Shown here: in pieces, positions 15,358 to 24,161 of the stretch | How the letters are laid out: each line of letters starts with the position of its first letter | Position numbering within the stretch: position 1 is the first letter of the stretch | Origin: Clostridiales bacterium | Lineage (GTDB): Bacteria > Bacillota_A > Clostridia > Saccharofermentanales > Saccharofermentanaceae | Direction of reading: 5' to 3' | DNA: 29,497 nucleotides | NCBI GenBank assembly: GCA_024695545.1 | Contig: JAILHZ010000048.1 | Coordinates: 1 to 29,497, forward strand | Program-made: the position numbers and the translations under genes | The notes under the pieces: model-generated | The model's input: the letters and a program-made list of their open reading frames with translations, nothing else | Told to the model about the DNA's origin: nothing | The model's database searches: none

Positions 15358-17755
15358 TTACGTCCTCCCGGCTTCTTCGTCCGCCAAGCCGGTCAACTAC
15401 ATATTCCCGACGCTTCTGACCACGATCCTGTGCATCAGCTTTACGCTTATGCTGACAAGCACGTATGCGCTGTCCGTCAATAAGCAGATGATCATGATCG
15501 TTATCCTTTCGATGGCTTTCGTGGCGACCTGCCTTCATATCCTGACCGAGAAGAAAAAGTGGGTATCGCGGGTGATCCTGATTCTGTCTTTGTTCATTCC
15601 CGTGCTTGTGGTCTGGGCCGATATCGGCGGAGTGAGAAGAGGTGTGGACGCGCTGGCATATGTGCTCAAGAGATTTACCTTCCGTGACTGGGACTACGAC
15701 GTCGAGAAGCCGCATGACGCCGAAGGCGTGCTGACGGGTTTCCTTCTTGTTGTGAATATTCTTCCGGTGCTTTTCACTTCGTACGTGATCGCGAGAAGAA
15801 AAAGTATTCTCCTTTGCATTCCTTTCTATGTACCGTTCCTCTTCCTGTCGGTCGCGCTGAACTATAAGTTCCCGGAGCAGCTCTGGTGTGAACTTGCCAT
15901 CGGCGGAATCATTCTTCTTTGCCTGTTCCACTGTCTCCGTAAGAGTGACCGCGTCGCAGGGGACAGGAAGCTTCTGATCATGACGGTGCCTGCAATGTGC
16001 CTGGCATTTCTGGTTGGGATATGGTTCCCGCAGGAAGGCTATGACAAGAATAAACTCGCCGTCCGGAGCCTGAACAGTATCGAAGAGTTCTTCGGCCAGA
16101 GCAAGCTTCCCGGCAATCTCGGCAAAGTATCGGGTTCGGGTTCGAAAAGCGATAAGAAACCCTACATGGGCGGAATCGAGATCTCGCAGGAGGATGGCGA
16201 GATTTCCTTTTCCCGTGTCGAGCATGAATACGAAGATCTGAACAGAGTCGGAAACTTCGATCCGCCGGACTATGTGCTGATGAAGGCCTGCCGGTATGAT
16301 CTGCTGGATTATGATATGGTGAGCACCTATCAGGGCGATCTGCCGATTGAACCCGGCGACCGGGCTCTTTATCTTAGAAACCGTTCGCTGGATACCTATA
16401 CCGGTCATGAGTGGGGCAATGCCGAAGAAGAACCCCGATCTGAGCATATCTATGCGGAGGATGCAGCATTACAGGCTCGGGTAACCGCATTCGCGCTCAG
16501 TGTTGACACTATGGATTCTATGGATTACCACTACTATGTGCCATGCTATGCTGACTTCTATACTATGCTGGGAGACGATACGGGGATCTATCCGGGAACA
16601 CAGGATTTCAATGTCCTCCTATCCCTCGGCGAATCTGATTCGACGATTAACACCTATCCGTTCTATGGAGTTCCCGTTCAGAGATCTGCAGATGTCTGGT
16701 CCGAGGAGTATCTGAAGTATGTGAATACGACCACTCTTGATGTGCCGGAGGAGACGCGTAAGCAGATCCTGGACAGCGGTCTTCTTCCTGAGTGGTATAT
16801 GGCGCTTTATAACGGTGAGATCGAGGCCTCAGTCTATGATAAGGTCATCGCCGTCAGCACGTTCGTCAACAAGCTCCATCCGTATGATGCGCACACGGAT
16901 TACCCGGACGAGGACAAAGATTTTGTCGTATGGTTCATGGAGGATAGTCAGACCGGTTTCTGTGTGCACTATGCGTCAACGACCGTCATACTTCTCCGTA
17001 TGCTCGGTGTGCCGGCGAGGTACTGTACCGGATATATGCTCGACAACATGCTTTTGTCTGCAAAGGATTACTTTGTTTCCACGAAGGATGCACATGCCTG
17101 GTTCGAGTTTTTCACTCCGGAATACGGCTGGGTCATGGGAGATCCGACACCGGGTAATTCTCTGGTTGCGGATGGCTATGATGTGCACGCTCTGATTGAG
17201 AAATACGGAATCCCGAGCAGTGCGGAAGAACTGATGAAATACGGAGAACCTGATAACCCGACGGTGACACCAAAGCCCGGAAACAGAGCCACGCCGACTC
17301 CGCGTCCGACCGGTTCTGCGGGAAAAGCACCCGATGGCGGCAAAACACCCGGAGCTGACGGAGATTCGGGAAACTCATCCGATAGCAAAGGTTTGAAGAT
17401 GAACCCGATCGTACGTAAGATCCTTCTCGGTGCGGGAGTTGTTATTCTGATCCTGCTTCTGATCCGTGCCATCTATACGGCACTATGGAGAAGAGCCTTT
17501 AGCAGAAGCGACATCAATGCCCGGGCGAGAGCCTACTATCACTATTTTTCCTGGATCGGAAGAAAGTGGAACAGGCGTCCTTCTTCGCAGGTAAGAACGA
17601 TCGCGCAGAAGGCGGCATTCAGTAAAGAAGGCATCACTGAAAAAGAACTGGAAGATCTCGTTTCTTCTGGAAAACATGAGCTTTTGAAAGCGCGCAAAAA
17701 ACAGCACTGGTACAGAAAAGTTCCTGTACAGGTTCTTTTTGAAGTAAGGGTTTAA
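15344..17755 (+). CDS. Membrane-bound transglutaminase-like protein
   Basis: An 803-residue protein with about five or six N-terminal spans (residues 18-225), an outside domain, then a transglutaminase core. The triad appears intact: C540 in GFCVHYA, H584 in DAHAWFEFF, D600 in MGDPTP. A Pro/Thr/Gly-rich linker (about 636-685) leads to a further span (VVILILLLIRAIYTAL) and a basic C-terminal cytosolic tail like DUF4129. The architecture resembles TgpA-type proteins. Core members act as peptidases or crosslinkers at the cell surface; the substrate is not known. It is the last gene of the MoxR operon. Confidence 0.9.
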   Translation: MRKSDYVLPASSSAKPVNYIFPTLLTTILCISFTLMLTSTYALSVNKQMIMIVILSMAFVATCLHILTEKKKWVSRVILILSLFIPVLVVWADIGGVRRGVDALAYVLKRFTFRDWDYDVEKPHDAEGVLTGFLLVVNILPVLFTSYVIARRKSILLCIPFYVPFLFLSVALNYKFPEQLWCELAIGGIILLCLFHCLRKSDRVAGDRKLLIMTVPAMCLAFLVGIWFPQEGYDKNKLAVRSLNSIEEFFGQSKLPGNLGKVSGSGSKSDKKPYMGGIEISQEDGEISFSRVEHEYEDLNRVGNFDPPDYVLMKACRYDLLDYDMVSTYQGDLPIEPGDRALYLRNRSLDTYTGHEWGNAEEEPRSEHIYAEDAALQARVTAFALSVDTMDSMDYHYYVPCYADFYTMLGDDTGIYPGTQDFNVLLSLGESDSTINTYPFYGVPVQRSADVWSEEYLKYVNTTTLDVPEETRKQILDSGLLPEWYMALYNGEIEASVYDKVIAVSTFVNKLHPYDAHTDYPDEDKDFVVWFMEDSQTGFCVHYASTTVILLRMLGVPARYCTGYMLDNMLLSAKDYFVSTKDAHAWFEFFTPEYGWVMGDPTPGNSLVADGYDVHALIEKYGIPSSAEELMKYGEPDNPTVTPKPGNRATPTPRPTGSAGKAPDGGKTPGADGDSGNSSDSKGLKMNPIVRKILLGAGVVILILLLIRAIYTALWRRAFSRSDINARARAYYHYFSWIGRKWNRRPSSQVRTIAQKAAFSKEGITEKELEDLVSSGKHELLKARKKQHWYRKVPVQVLFEVRV

Positions 17756-17797
17756 GTGACGTATTACAACAGAATGAATTAATAATGTGAACAGATA

Positions 17798-17837
17798 CAG
17801 GCGGATCATAACGCATTTTTGCGGGATGATCCGCCTG
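17798..17837. other. Strong stem-loop between convergent genes
   Basis: CAGGCGGATCAT (17798-17809) pairs perfectly with ATGATCCGCCTG (17826-17837), and the loop contains a further CGCA/TGCG pairing (17812-17815 / 17820-17823). It lies between the 3' ends of the transglutaminase gene and the minus-strand TSCPD gene. Neither side has a clear T tract, so it may act as a bidirectional terminator or as a 3'-end stabiliser. Confidence 0.65.
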
Positions 17838-17899
17838 AACATATACTTGTGTGTCCTTCTGGAAAAGACCATGAAGTGGTCAATACTTGCCTTGTTGGA

Positions 17900-18154
17900 T
17901 TACTTCTCGTTAGACTTTGCTTCCAGAACTGCTTTCGCCAGCTGATCAGCGCATGATGTCGGCTTAAAACCACAGGTGTTGCCGAGAAGCTTGTCGGCGA
18001 TGTCATCTGCTTTCCAGCCGTCAACGAGTTTACTGATCGCCTTGAGGTTGCCGTTGCATCCGTTAGTGAAAACGACGTCAGTAACAACTCCGTCATTGAT
18101 CTCGAAGTCGATCTTGGTCGCGCAGGTTCCGCTGGTGCGATAAGAATAATGCAT
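17900..18154 (-). CDS. TSCPD domain protein, four-cysteine type
   Basis: An 84-residue protein, nearly all domain. It has four spaced cysteines (C11, C33, C61, C68) within GTCATK, TNGCNGNL, NTCGFKPTSCADQL. This matches the stand-alone TSCPD family TIGR03905, common in Clostridia. Related domains sit at the end of B12-dependent ribonucleotide reductases, and the cysteines probably bind a metal; the function of the small form is unknown. GGAGGA precedes the ATG at 18154. It lies 43 bases after the unknown gene upstream, so the two are probably co-transcribed. Confidence 0.9.
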   Translation of the reverse strand: MHYSYRTSGTCATKIDFEINDGVVTDVVFTNGCNGNLKAISKLVDGWKADDIADKLLGNTCGFKPTSCADQLAKAVLEAKSNEK

Positions 18155-18197
18155 AGTTGTGTTCCTCCGATAGTGCTTTTGAAATAGAATTTAACCT

Positions 18198-18779
18198 TTA
18201 GATCTTCGGCAGAAGCGAGATGTCACGCTCGACGGGACAGGGTGGAAGGTATTTGCTGAATACCTCAACATATCTCGTGCCGAAAGAGATGGAGACGAGC
18301 TCGGAAAAAGCGATGCGTGTCGGCTTCTCGTCCCACTTGCCGTCCGTGTCGAAACCGCGGACGAAGATATAGCGGTCATCCTTCTTCTCGATCCGTCCGA
18401 TCACGTAGTCAATATTTCCGCTGTTTCTGTCCTCGGACTCGAAGATCGCGTTCAGGCGGTTATGTGAAAGATAGTTCAGCACGCCTTCCCAGGAAGTGAT
18501 ATCGATGTCGGGCTTCTTGACCTGCGCGGTCACGCCCTCGTTCTCGAGGATATCGTTTGTCAGGTCAACCTTCGAATTGATCTCGACAAGATCCTTCAAG
18601 CGGCGGACGACATAGCCATCCAGACGGAAATCCTGTTCGTCCATATACATGAAAAGCTCCTCGCCGGCCTTGACCGGAAAACAACTGTAACAGTTCGGGT
18701 CGGCTTTTAAAAACATGCGGCAGAGAAGCGTCTGGCGACAGGCTTCTTCCAGGACTGCGGTGATCTCGAATTTCTTCAT
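18198..18779 (-). CDS. Unrecognised protein with two similar halves
   Basis: The ATG at 18779 follows AGGAGGGG; a few upstream codons are open but lack a site. The 193-residue product has no signal peptide or membrane span. The end of each half reads alike: ELFMYMDEQDFRLDGYVVRR and RLKDLVEI near residues 47-75, and RYIFVRGFDTDGKWDEKPTR followed by IAFSELVSI near 138-167. The pattern of alternating hydrophobic strands around a short polar turn suggests two small beta-barrels, perhaps Sm-like; that is inference. I cannot assign a function. Expressed from an extended -10 promoter at 18825-18817 with the TSCPD gene downstream. Confidence 0.8.
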   Translation of the reverse strand: MKKFEITAVLEEACRQTLLCRMFLKADPNCYSCFPVKAGEELFMYMDEQDFRLDGYVVRRLKDLVEINSKVDLTNDILENEGVTAQVKKPDIDITSWEGVLNYLSHNRLNAIFESEDRNSGNIDYVIGRIEKKDDRYIFVRGFDTDGKWDEKPTRIAFSELVSISFGTRYVEVFSKYLPPCPVERDISLLPKI

Positions 18780-18816
18780 GGTACCCCTCCTGCGCAAAGA
18801 TAAATACTTGCTTTTG

Positions 18817-18825
18817 ATTATATCA
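18817..18825 (-). promoter_or_regulatory. Extended -10 promoter for the minus-strand pair
   Basis: TGATATAAT on the minus strand ends 37 bases before the ATG at 18779. The extended TG and perfect TATAAT make up for a weak -35. The arrangement copies that of the DUF1015 operon promoter. Confidence 0.6.
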
Positions 18826-18955
18826 CGGATATATGCAGTCTCATCATAGCAGAAAGCGGGGCGGGGGAATCACCTCCGATGCTTTCCAAATGTAAATATT
18901 ATGTAAACGGAATAAGGCAAAAAGTTCCGAAAAACACACTATTCTTGGGCGTTTT

Positions 18956-18984
18956 TTGTTAGAAGAGGCAGGTGCCTTTATGAT
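18956..18984 (+). promoter_or_regulatory. Promoter of the four-gene signalling operon
   Basis: TTGTTA (18956-18961) and TATGAT (18979-18984) are separated by exactly 17 bases, a good housekeeping-sigma match. Initiation near 18991 would give a leader of about 80 bases. The T-rich run before the -35 may help. No other good promoter is seen further inside the operon. Confidence 0.65.
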
Positions 18985-19001
18985 AGAATTATTATATCGG
19001 A

Positions 19002-19038
19002 TTCTGCCGTGTGTCACGTGGGGGTGTTAGGGGCAGAA
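19002..19038 (+). other. Stem-loop in the leader of the signalling operon
   Basis: TTCTGCC (19002-19008) pairs with GGCAGAA (19032-19038); the 23-base loop contains the palindrome CACGTG (19015-19020). A second small hairpin, CGGTG (19066-19070) / CACCG (19085-19089), overlaps the possible GTG start. No known riboswitch consensus, including c-di-GMP classes, is visible. Confidence 0.35.
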
Positions 19039-19069
19039 CAGAGGGTAAGCGAAGTAAAGGCGGTACGGT

Positions 19070-21769
19070 GTGCGAGGGGCGTTCACCGGTAGTTGGGGTA
19101 TGAGAAGATTCCGTGTCAAGTTGACGATAATGATCGTACTGGTCGTTCTGGTCAGTACGGGACTGCTCTCGATCATCAGTTATCGGAGAGCCAAGCAGAG
19201 CGTTTTTACACAGTCGGAAGAGAAGTACCGCGTAGCCGCAGATAAATATGCACAGGAACTGACCACCTGGCTGAACTCAAATGCCACGATCGTCGATACA
19301 CTTGCTGCGAACATTGAGTACAGCAGGTTCTTCGACCAGGACGGGGCATTTTTTCATGATTACCTGAAGTCGGTATACGACAGCCTGAATACGAAGGGCT
19401 ACATCTACGATATCTATTTCACCTTCCCGGACAATACGATGGCTTGTGCATCGGATTTCGTGGCTGACGGCACAGTCGACTTCTCACACGAACGTGACTG
19501 GTACAGGGTCGCGGCGGAGACGAATGAGATCTATTATTCCGCACCGTATATGGATTCGGATACGAAGAAGCCGATCATCACGATCTCGAAGGCTGTCCGT
19601 GCGGACAGTGAGCTGAAGGGAATTATTGCCGCGGATATCTTCGTGGATGTACTGGTCGACATTATCGACGAAGCGGATGTGGCCGAAAATAGTTATGCAT
19701 TCCTGGTTGACCAGAATATGAGTGTGATCGTGCATCCGAATGAAGCGTATTCTTTCACGGAAGATCCGATCGGCATGATGCAGGTTCCGGGCTCTCCGTA
19801 CGCGGATGTTGTCGCGAATATCCGCGCGGATTCCGATGAGACAGTCTACGTAGAGGACTACGATGGAGTTACCCGCGGGATCGTTGTCTCCAGAATGGAG
19901 AACAGCGGATGGCATGTCGGTATCGCTACCAGCAAGGCAGAGATGAAGAAGGGTCTCGGCGGTCTTGTCAGAAGTTACCTGATCGCTGCAGGTATCGCGG
20001 CCCTTATCGGCGGAACGATTGCAGTCGTACTTGCGTATGTGCTGGATAAATACAGCAAACAGCAGCAGGAATATGCGGAGAAGGTACTGCGTCTTGAGAA
20101 GCAGGCGGCCGATGAAGCAAGTAAAGCGAAGAGCCGGTTCCTCGCTGATATGTCCCATGAGATCAGAACCCCGATCAACGCGATCCTCGGCATGAATGAG
20201 ATGATCATCCGTGAGACGGATAATCGGGAGATCATGGGTTATTCCAGAAATATCCGCCAGTCCGGACAGAATCTTCTGGCTCTGGTCAACAGTATCCTCG
20301 ACTTCAGTAAGATCGAGAATGGTAAGATGGAGATCGTTTCTGCGCCGTACAACGTGAAGTCGCAGATCTCCTACGTGATGAACTCGATCTCGGAGAGAGC
20401 CCGCGCGAAGGATCTCGAACTCGTACTCGATGTCGATCCTTCGATCCCCACGGAGCTTTACGGCGATAACACCCGTATCAACGAGGTCATCATGAACCTG
20501 CTGACGAATGCCGTAAAGTACACGGAACAGGGCACGGTTACGCTGACGATTAAGGGTAAGGAACGTAAGGAAGATCCGGAGAAGCAGATCCTCCTTTACG
20601 TCGAAGTCAAGGACACCGGCATCGGCATCAAGGAAGAAGACATGAAGCGTCTCTTCGAATCCTTTGAGAGACTGGACGTGCAGAGAAACAGGAATATCGA
20701 GGGCACAGGTCTCGGTATGTCGGTATGTACGAAGCTCCTCGGCCTGATGAACAGTGAACTGAAGGTCAAGAGCAAGTACGGCGAGGGTTCCGTGTTCTGG
20801 TTCGAGCTGTGGCAGAAGGTCGAAAACGATGAACCGATCGGCGAATTTGAAGTCACGAATGCCGAGGCGGAGAGCGACGAAATATACAGAGAAGCTTTCC
20901 ATGCACCGACGGCGCTCATCCTGATCGTCGACGATACCAAGATGAATATCGCCGTAGCGGCCAGCCTCCTGAAGAAGACGGGTATCCGTATTCACACGGC
21001 GCTCAGCGGAGAAGAGGCGATCCGTCTGTCCGATGAGAATAAGTACGACATGATCCTGATGGACCAGAGAATGCCCGGCATGGATGGTACCGAAGCGATG
21101 AACGAGATCCGCGGTCTCGGCAACAAGCTCAATGAGAAGACCCCGATCATCTGCCTGACAGCGGACGTTATCCGCGGCGCCAGAGAAAGATATATCGCGC
21201 AGGGCTTCGACGATTATCTGACCAAGCCGATCGACGGACGTGAGCTGGAGAAGATGCTGCTTACGTATCTGCCGGAGGAGAAGATCGAGATCGTTGAGGA
21301 GTCTTCTGAAGAAAACCGTACCGCGCAGGATGAAAGTACGGAAGTGCTTTTCGAGGCGCTGGCTAAAGCCGGGGTGGATGTGAAGACGGGGCTTTATTTC
21401 TGTCAGAATGACAGGGATATGTATACGTCGATCCTGACCGAATACTGCTCTGAGCAGAAGACCAAGCTCCCGAACATTCAGACCTGCTATGAGGCACATG
21501 ACTGGAAGAACTATGAGATCTATATCCACTCACTGAAAAGCACCAGTAAGACGATCGGCGCGAAGAAGCTCTTCGAGCTGGCGGCGGATCTGGAGGCGGC
21601 TGCCGGACGCGGGGATGAGCTCGCGATCACGGACGGACACGGTAAGGCGATGGATCTGTATACGAAGACTGTCCGGGCGATCGAGGAAAACCTGGAGATA
21701 AAACAGAATGATATTGACGAGGAGGATGAGATTTTCGAATTCCTCCCGGAGGAGAATAACGAGGACTAG
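19070..21769 (+). CDS. dCache hybrid histidine kinase with REC and HPt
   Basis: An 899-residue membrane kinase from the GTG at 19070 (AAAGGCGG upstream); an ATG at 19100 is equally possible. Order: span 1 (about 17-37), extracellular dCache sensor (40-295, with DKYAQELTTWL and IITISKAV), span 2 (about 303-330), coiled coil, HisKA with H363 in MSHEIRTP, HATPase with NLLTNAVKYT, DTGIGI and GTGLGMS, REC with D665 in ILMDQRMPG, and HPt with H820 in IHSLKST. The tail is acidic and ends EIFEFLPEENNED. It senses an outside small molecule and can relay phosphate within itself. No HAMP domain is seen. The c-di-GMP protein follows after 10 bases. Confidence 0.92.
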   Translation: MRGAFTGSWGMRRFRVKLTIMIVLVVLVSTGLLSIISYRRAKQSVFTQSEEKYRVAADKYAQELTTWLNSNATIVDTLAANIEYSRFFDQDGAFFHDYLKSVYDSLNTKGYIYDIYFTFPDNTMACASDFVADGTVDFSHERDWYRVAAETNEIYYSAPYMDSDTKKPIITISKAVRADSELKGIIAADIFVDVLVDIIDEADVAENSYAFLVDQNMSVIVHPNEAYSFTEDPIGMMQVPGSPYADVVANIRADSDETVYVEDYDGVTRGIVVSRMENSGWHVGIATSKAEMKKGLGGLVRSYLIAAGIAALIGGTIAVVLAYVLDKYSKQQQEYAEKVLRLEKQAADEASKAKSRFLADMSHEIRTPINAILGMNEMIIRETDNREIMGYSRNIRQSGQNLLALVNSILDFSKIENGKMEIVSAPYNVKSQISYVMNSISERARAKDLELVLDVDPSIPTELYGDNTRINEVIMNLLTNAVKYTEQGTVTLTIKGKERKEDPEKQILLYVEVKDTGIGIKEEDMKRLFESFERLDVQRNRNIEGTGLGMSVCTKLLGLMNSELKVKSKYGEGSVFWFELWQKVENDEPIGEFEVTNAEAESDEIYREAFHAPTALILIVDDTKMNIAVAASLLKKTGIRIHTALSGEEAIRLSDENKYDMILMDQRMPGMDGTEAMNEIRGLGNKLNEKTPIICLTADVIRGARERYIAQGFDDYLTKPIDGRELEKMLLTYLPEEKIEIVEESSEENRTAQDESTEVLFEALAKAGVDVKTGLYFCQNDRDMYTSILTEYCSEQKTKLPNIQTCYEAHDWKNYEIYIHSLKSTSKTIGAKKLFELAADLEAAAGRGDELAITDGHGKAMDLYTKTVRAIEENLEIKQNDIDEEDEIFEFLPEENNED

Positions 21770-21779
21770 GAGGGTTCCA

Positions 21780-24161
21780 ATGGCGAAGTGGGTTATGGTC
21801 GTGGATGACGATACCGCGAACCTGAAAATGGCTGGACACATCTTAAGCAGGAACAACATGCGCGTGACGGCGCTCAAGTCGGGGCACGCGTTACTTGAAT
21901 ATTTACCCGAGAAAGGATTTCCGGATCTGATCCTTCTGGACATCAAGATGCCCGGGATCGACGGATTTGAGACGCTGAAGCTTCTCCGTGAATACGAGAA
22001 GTCTGTCAACGCCGAGGCGACACCTGTCATCTTCCTGACGGCCGATGAGGATACGAACACCGAGACGCGCGGATTTGAGATGGGCGTATCGGACTTCGTA
22101 AGAAAGCCATTTAATCCGGATGTCCTGATGCGAAGGATCGACAACGTCATGTCGAGCCGCTCCGAGATGCAGAACTTAAAGAGTGAAGCGTCGATCGACA
22201 AGCTTACCGGACTTCTGAATAAGGGCGCGACCGAGGCCATGATGACCAAGGTCTGCGCGAACACGACCGGATGTCTGATGATGATCGATCTCGACTCCTT
22301 TAAGCCCGTCAACGATATTTACGGCCACGATATGGGCGATAAGGTGCTCCTGGGCTTTGCAAAGATCATTCAGAATGCCGTGCCGGAGGGAAGCACCTGC
22401 GGACGACTGGGCGGTGACGAGTTCATCGCATTTGCCAAGGGTGTGCTGAACGAGACGACGGTCGCGTCGATCACGAGCCGCCTGAATGACGAAGTCGTCT
22501 CCATGGCCAAAGAACTGATGGGCGAGGATATGGATATTCCGCTCGGCGCATCGATCGGCGCGATCTATGTGCCCCGTCACGGAAACGATTTCAATACGCT
22601 CTTTAAGCTCGCCGACAAGGCGCTCTATACGGTAAAGAAGAACGGCAAACACGGCTACAGCCTCTATTCGGCCGAGTCCTTCGATGATGACGAAGGAGGA
22701 GATGCACTTCCGGATATCTCGGCGATCTCCGGTATCCTCGGAGAGAGAACGATCCCCGATGTGGCACTGCAGCTTGATAAGGATTCTTTCTCGCCTGTGT
22801 ACCGTTACATCATCCGCTACATCATCCGTAACAGGATCAGCGCGTGCAAAGTGCTTTTTACGCTGGGAAAAGCGGAAGATGTTTCCTCTGAAGAATACAT
22901 GGAACTCCTCGATGAGTTCGGAAACCACATCCGCGAGTCGCTCCGTAAGTCAGACATCCTGATGAGAAACCGCAAGAACCAGTACTTCGTTTTCCTGACG
23001 GATATCCGCGAGGACAGTACGGGCAAGGTCATTAACCATATCGTCGAAAGATGGGAACGCCATATGGGAAGAAGGCTCGTCGTCACCTACGAGAGCGAAT
23101 TCCTCGGCAACGAATATGAAACGAAGTTCAATAAGAAGAAAGACAGAAACGTCATTATCGTCGATGACGATGCCATGAACCTGCAGGTCGCGGGCAAGAT
23201 CTTAAGCTCCGGCGGTATCCGCGTGACGGCGCTGAAGTCCGGAAAAGCACTGCTTGCTTACATTCAGGATGACGGCGGATGTCCGGATCTTATCCTTCTC
23301 GATGTTAAGATGCCGGATATGGACGGATATGAGACGTTGCAGAAGCTCCGCGCGATCAGTGCGGATGCGGCGAAGATCCCGGTCATGTTCCTGACCGCGG
23401 ATGAGAGCCAGGGCGCAGAGAGTAAAGGCCTTGCACTCGGTGCGATGGACTTTATCCGCAAGCCTTTCGTTCCGGAAGTTCTGCTTCTGCGTGTGCGGCA
23501 CATGATCGAACTGGTTACACTCCAGAACCAGCTCAACTTCGAAGTTCAGAAGAAGACACAGGAGAACCGGCTTCTCCTCGTGCACGTTGTCGAGTCACTT
23601 GCGGCGGCGATCGATACCAAGGACATCTATACGAGAGGTCACTCGGGACGTGTCGCGGAGTATGCCAAGAAGATCGCGGCGCGTGCAGGATATTCCGAAT
23701 TCCGTCAGGATGAGGTCTACATGATGGGACTTCTTCACGATGTCGGCAAGATCGGAATTCCGAATGAGATCATCAACAAGCCGTCAGCACTGACGGACGA
23801 CGAGTTTGCCAAGATCAAAGAACATCCGGGGATGGGTGCGAAGATCCTCTCGAATATTAAAGAGGATCCGGAACTGACGGTCGCGGCACGTTACCATCAC
23901 GAGAGATTCGACGGAAGAGGATATCCGGACGGGCTCTCGGGGTTCGATATTCCGGAAGCGGCGAGGATCATCGCCGTTGCAGATGCCTATGATGCTATGT
24001 CGAGTAACCGAAGCTACAGGGAAAAACTGACGGACGAGAAGATCATGGCGGAACTGAACAACGGAAAAGGTTCCCAGTTCGATCCGAAGTTCGCGGATAT
24101 CATGATTGAGATCATGAAAGAGAAGCTCGAAAAAGAATCTAAGGAGAATGCAAATGACTAA
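21780..24161 (+). CDS. REC-GGDEF-REC-HD-GYP c-di-GMP protein
   Basis: The ATG at 21780 follows AGGAGGG. The 793-residue soluble protein holds REC1 (1-125, D54 in LLDIKMPG) and a GGDEF domain (about 138-300) with intact metal residues (MMIDLD) and GGDEF at 211-215. The inhibitory RxxD site is missing. A degenerate GGDEF-like domain follows (about 337-441, RNRKNQYFVFLTD where GGDEF would be), then REC2 (about 455-575, D508 in LLDVKMPD) and HD-GYP (about 590-775, H653-D654 in LLHDVGKIGIP and FDGRGYPDG). It can in principle synthesise and degrade c-di-GMP under two receivers. The next gene overlaps it by 8 bases. The flanking kinases are the likely phosphodonors. Confidence 0.93.
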   Translation: MAKWVMVVDDDTANLKMAGHILSRNNMRVTALKSGHALLEYLPEKGFPDLILLDIKMPGIDGFETLKLLREYEKSVNAEATPVIFLTADEDTNTETRGFEMGVSDFVRKPFNPDVLMRRIDNVMSSRSEMQNLKSEASIDKLTGLLNKGATEAMMTKVCANTTGCLMMIDLDSFKPVNDIYGHDMGDKVLLGFAKIIQNAVPEGSTCGRLGGDEFIAFAKGVLNETTVASITSRLNDEVVSMAKELMGEDMDIPLGASIGAIYVPRHGNDFNTLFKLADKALYTVKKNGKHGYSLYSAESFDDDEGGDALPDISAISGILGERTIPDVALQLDKDSFSPVYRYIIRYIIRNRISACKVLFTLGKAEDVSSEEYMELLDEFGNHIRESLRKSDILMRNRKNQYFVFLTDIREDSTGKVINHIVERWERHMGRRLVVTYESEFLGNEYETKFNKKKDRNVIIVDDDAMNLQVAGKILSSGGIRVTALKSGKALLAYIQDDGGCPDLILLDVKMPDMDGYETLQKLRAISADAAKIPVMFLTADESQGAESKGLALGAMDFIRKPFVPEVLLLRVRHMIELVTLQNQLNFEVQKKTQENRLLLVHVVESLAAAIDTKDIYTRGHSGRVAEYAKKIAARAGYSEFRQDEVYMMGLLHDVGKIGIPNEIINKPSALTDDEFAKIKEHPGMGAKILSNIKEDPELTVAARYHHERFDGRGYPDGLSGFDIPEAARIIAVADAYDAMSSNRSYREKLTDEKIMAELNNGKGSQFDPKFADIMIEIMKEKLEKESKENAND

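Noticed and set aside
15314..16447. 377-residue minus-strand frame over the transglutaminase gene
   Set aside because: Rich in His, Arg and Gln without domain pattern; mirrors the membrane-protein codons of the sense strand.
18985..19069. c-di-GMP riboswitch before the signalling operon
   Set aside because: A c-di-GMP control would fit the operon, but I could not find the conserved GEMM-I or GEMM-II core segments in the leader.
19484..21529. 681-residue open frame antisense to the dCache kinase
   Set aside because: The sense gene has all kinase, receiver and HPt motifs. The antisense frame is open only because the sense codons rarely include TTA, CTA or TCA; it has no ribosome site or recognisable domain.
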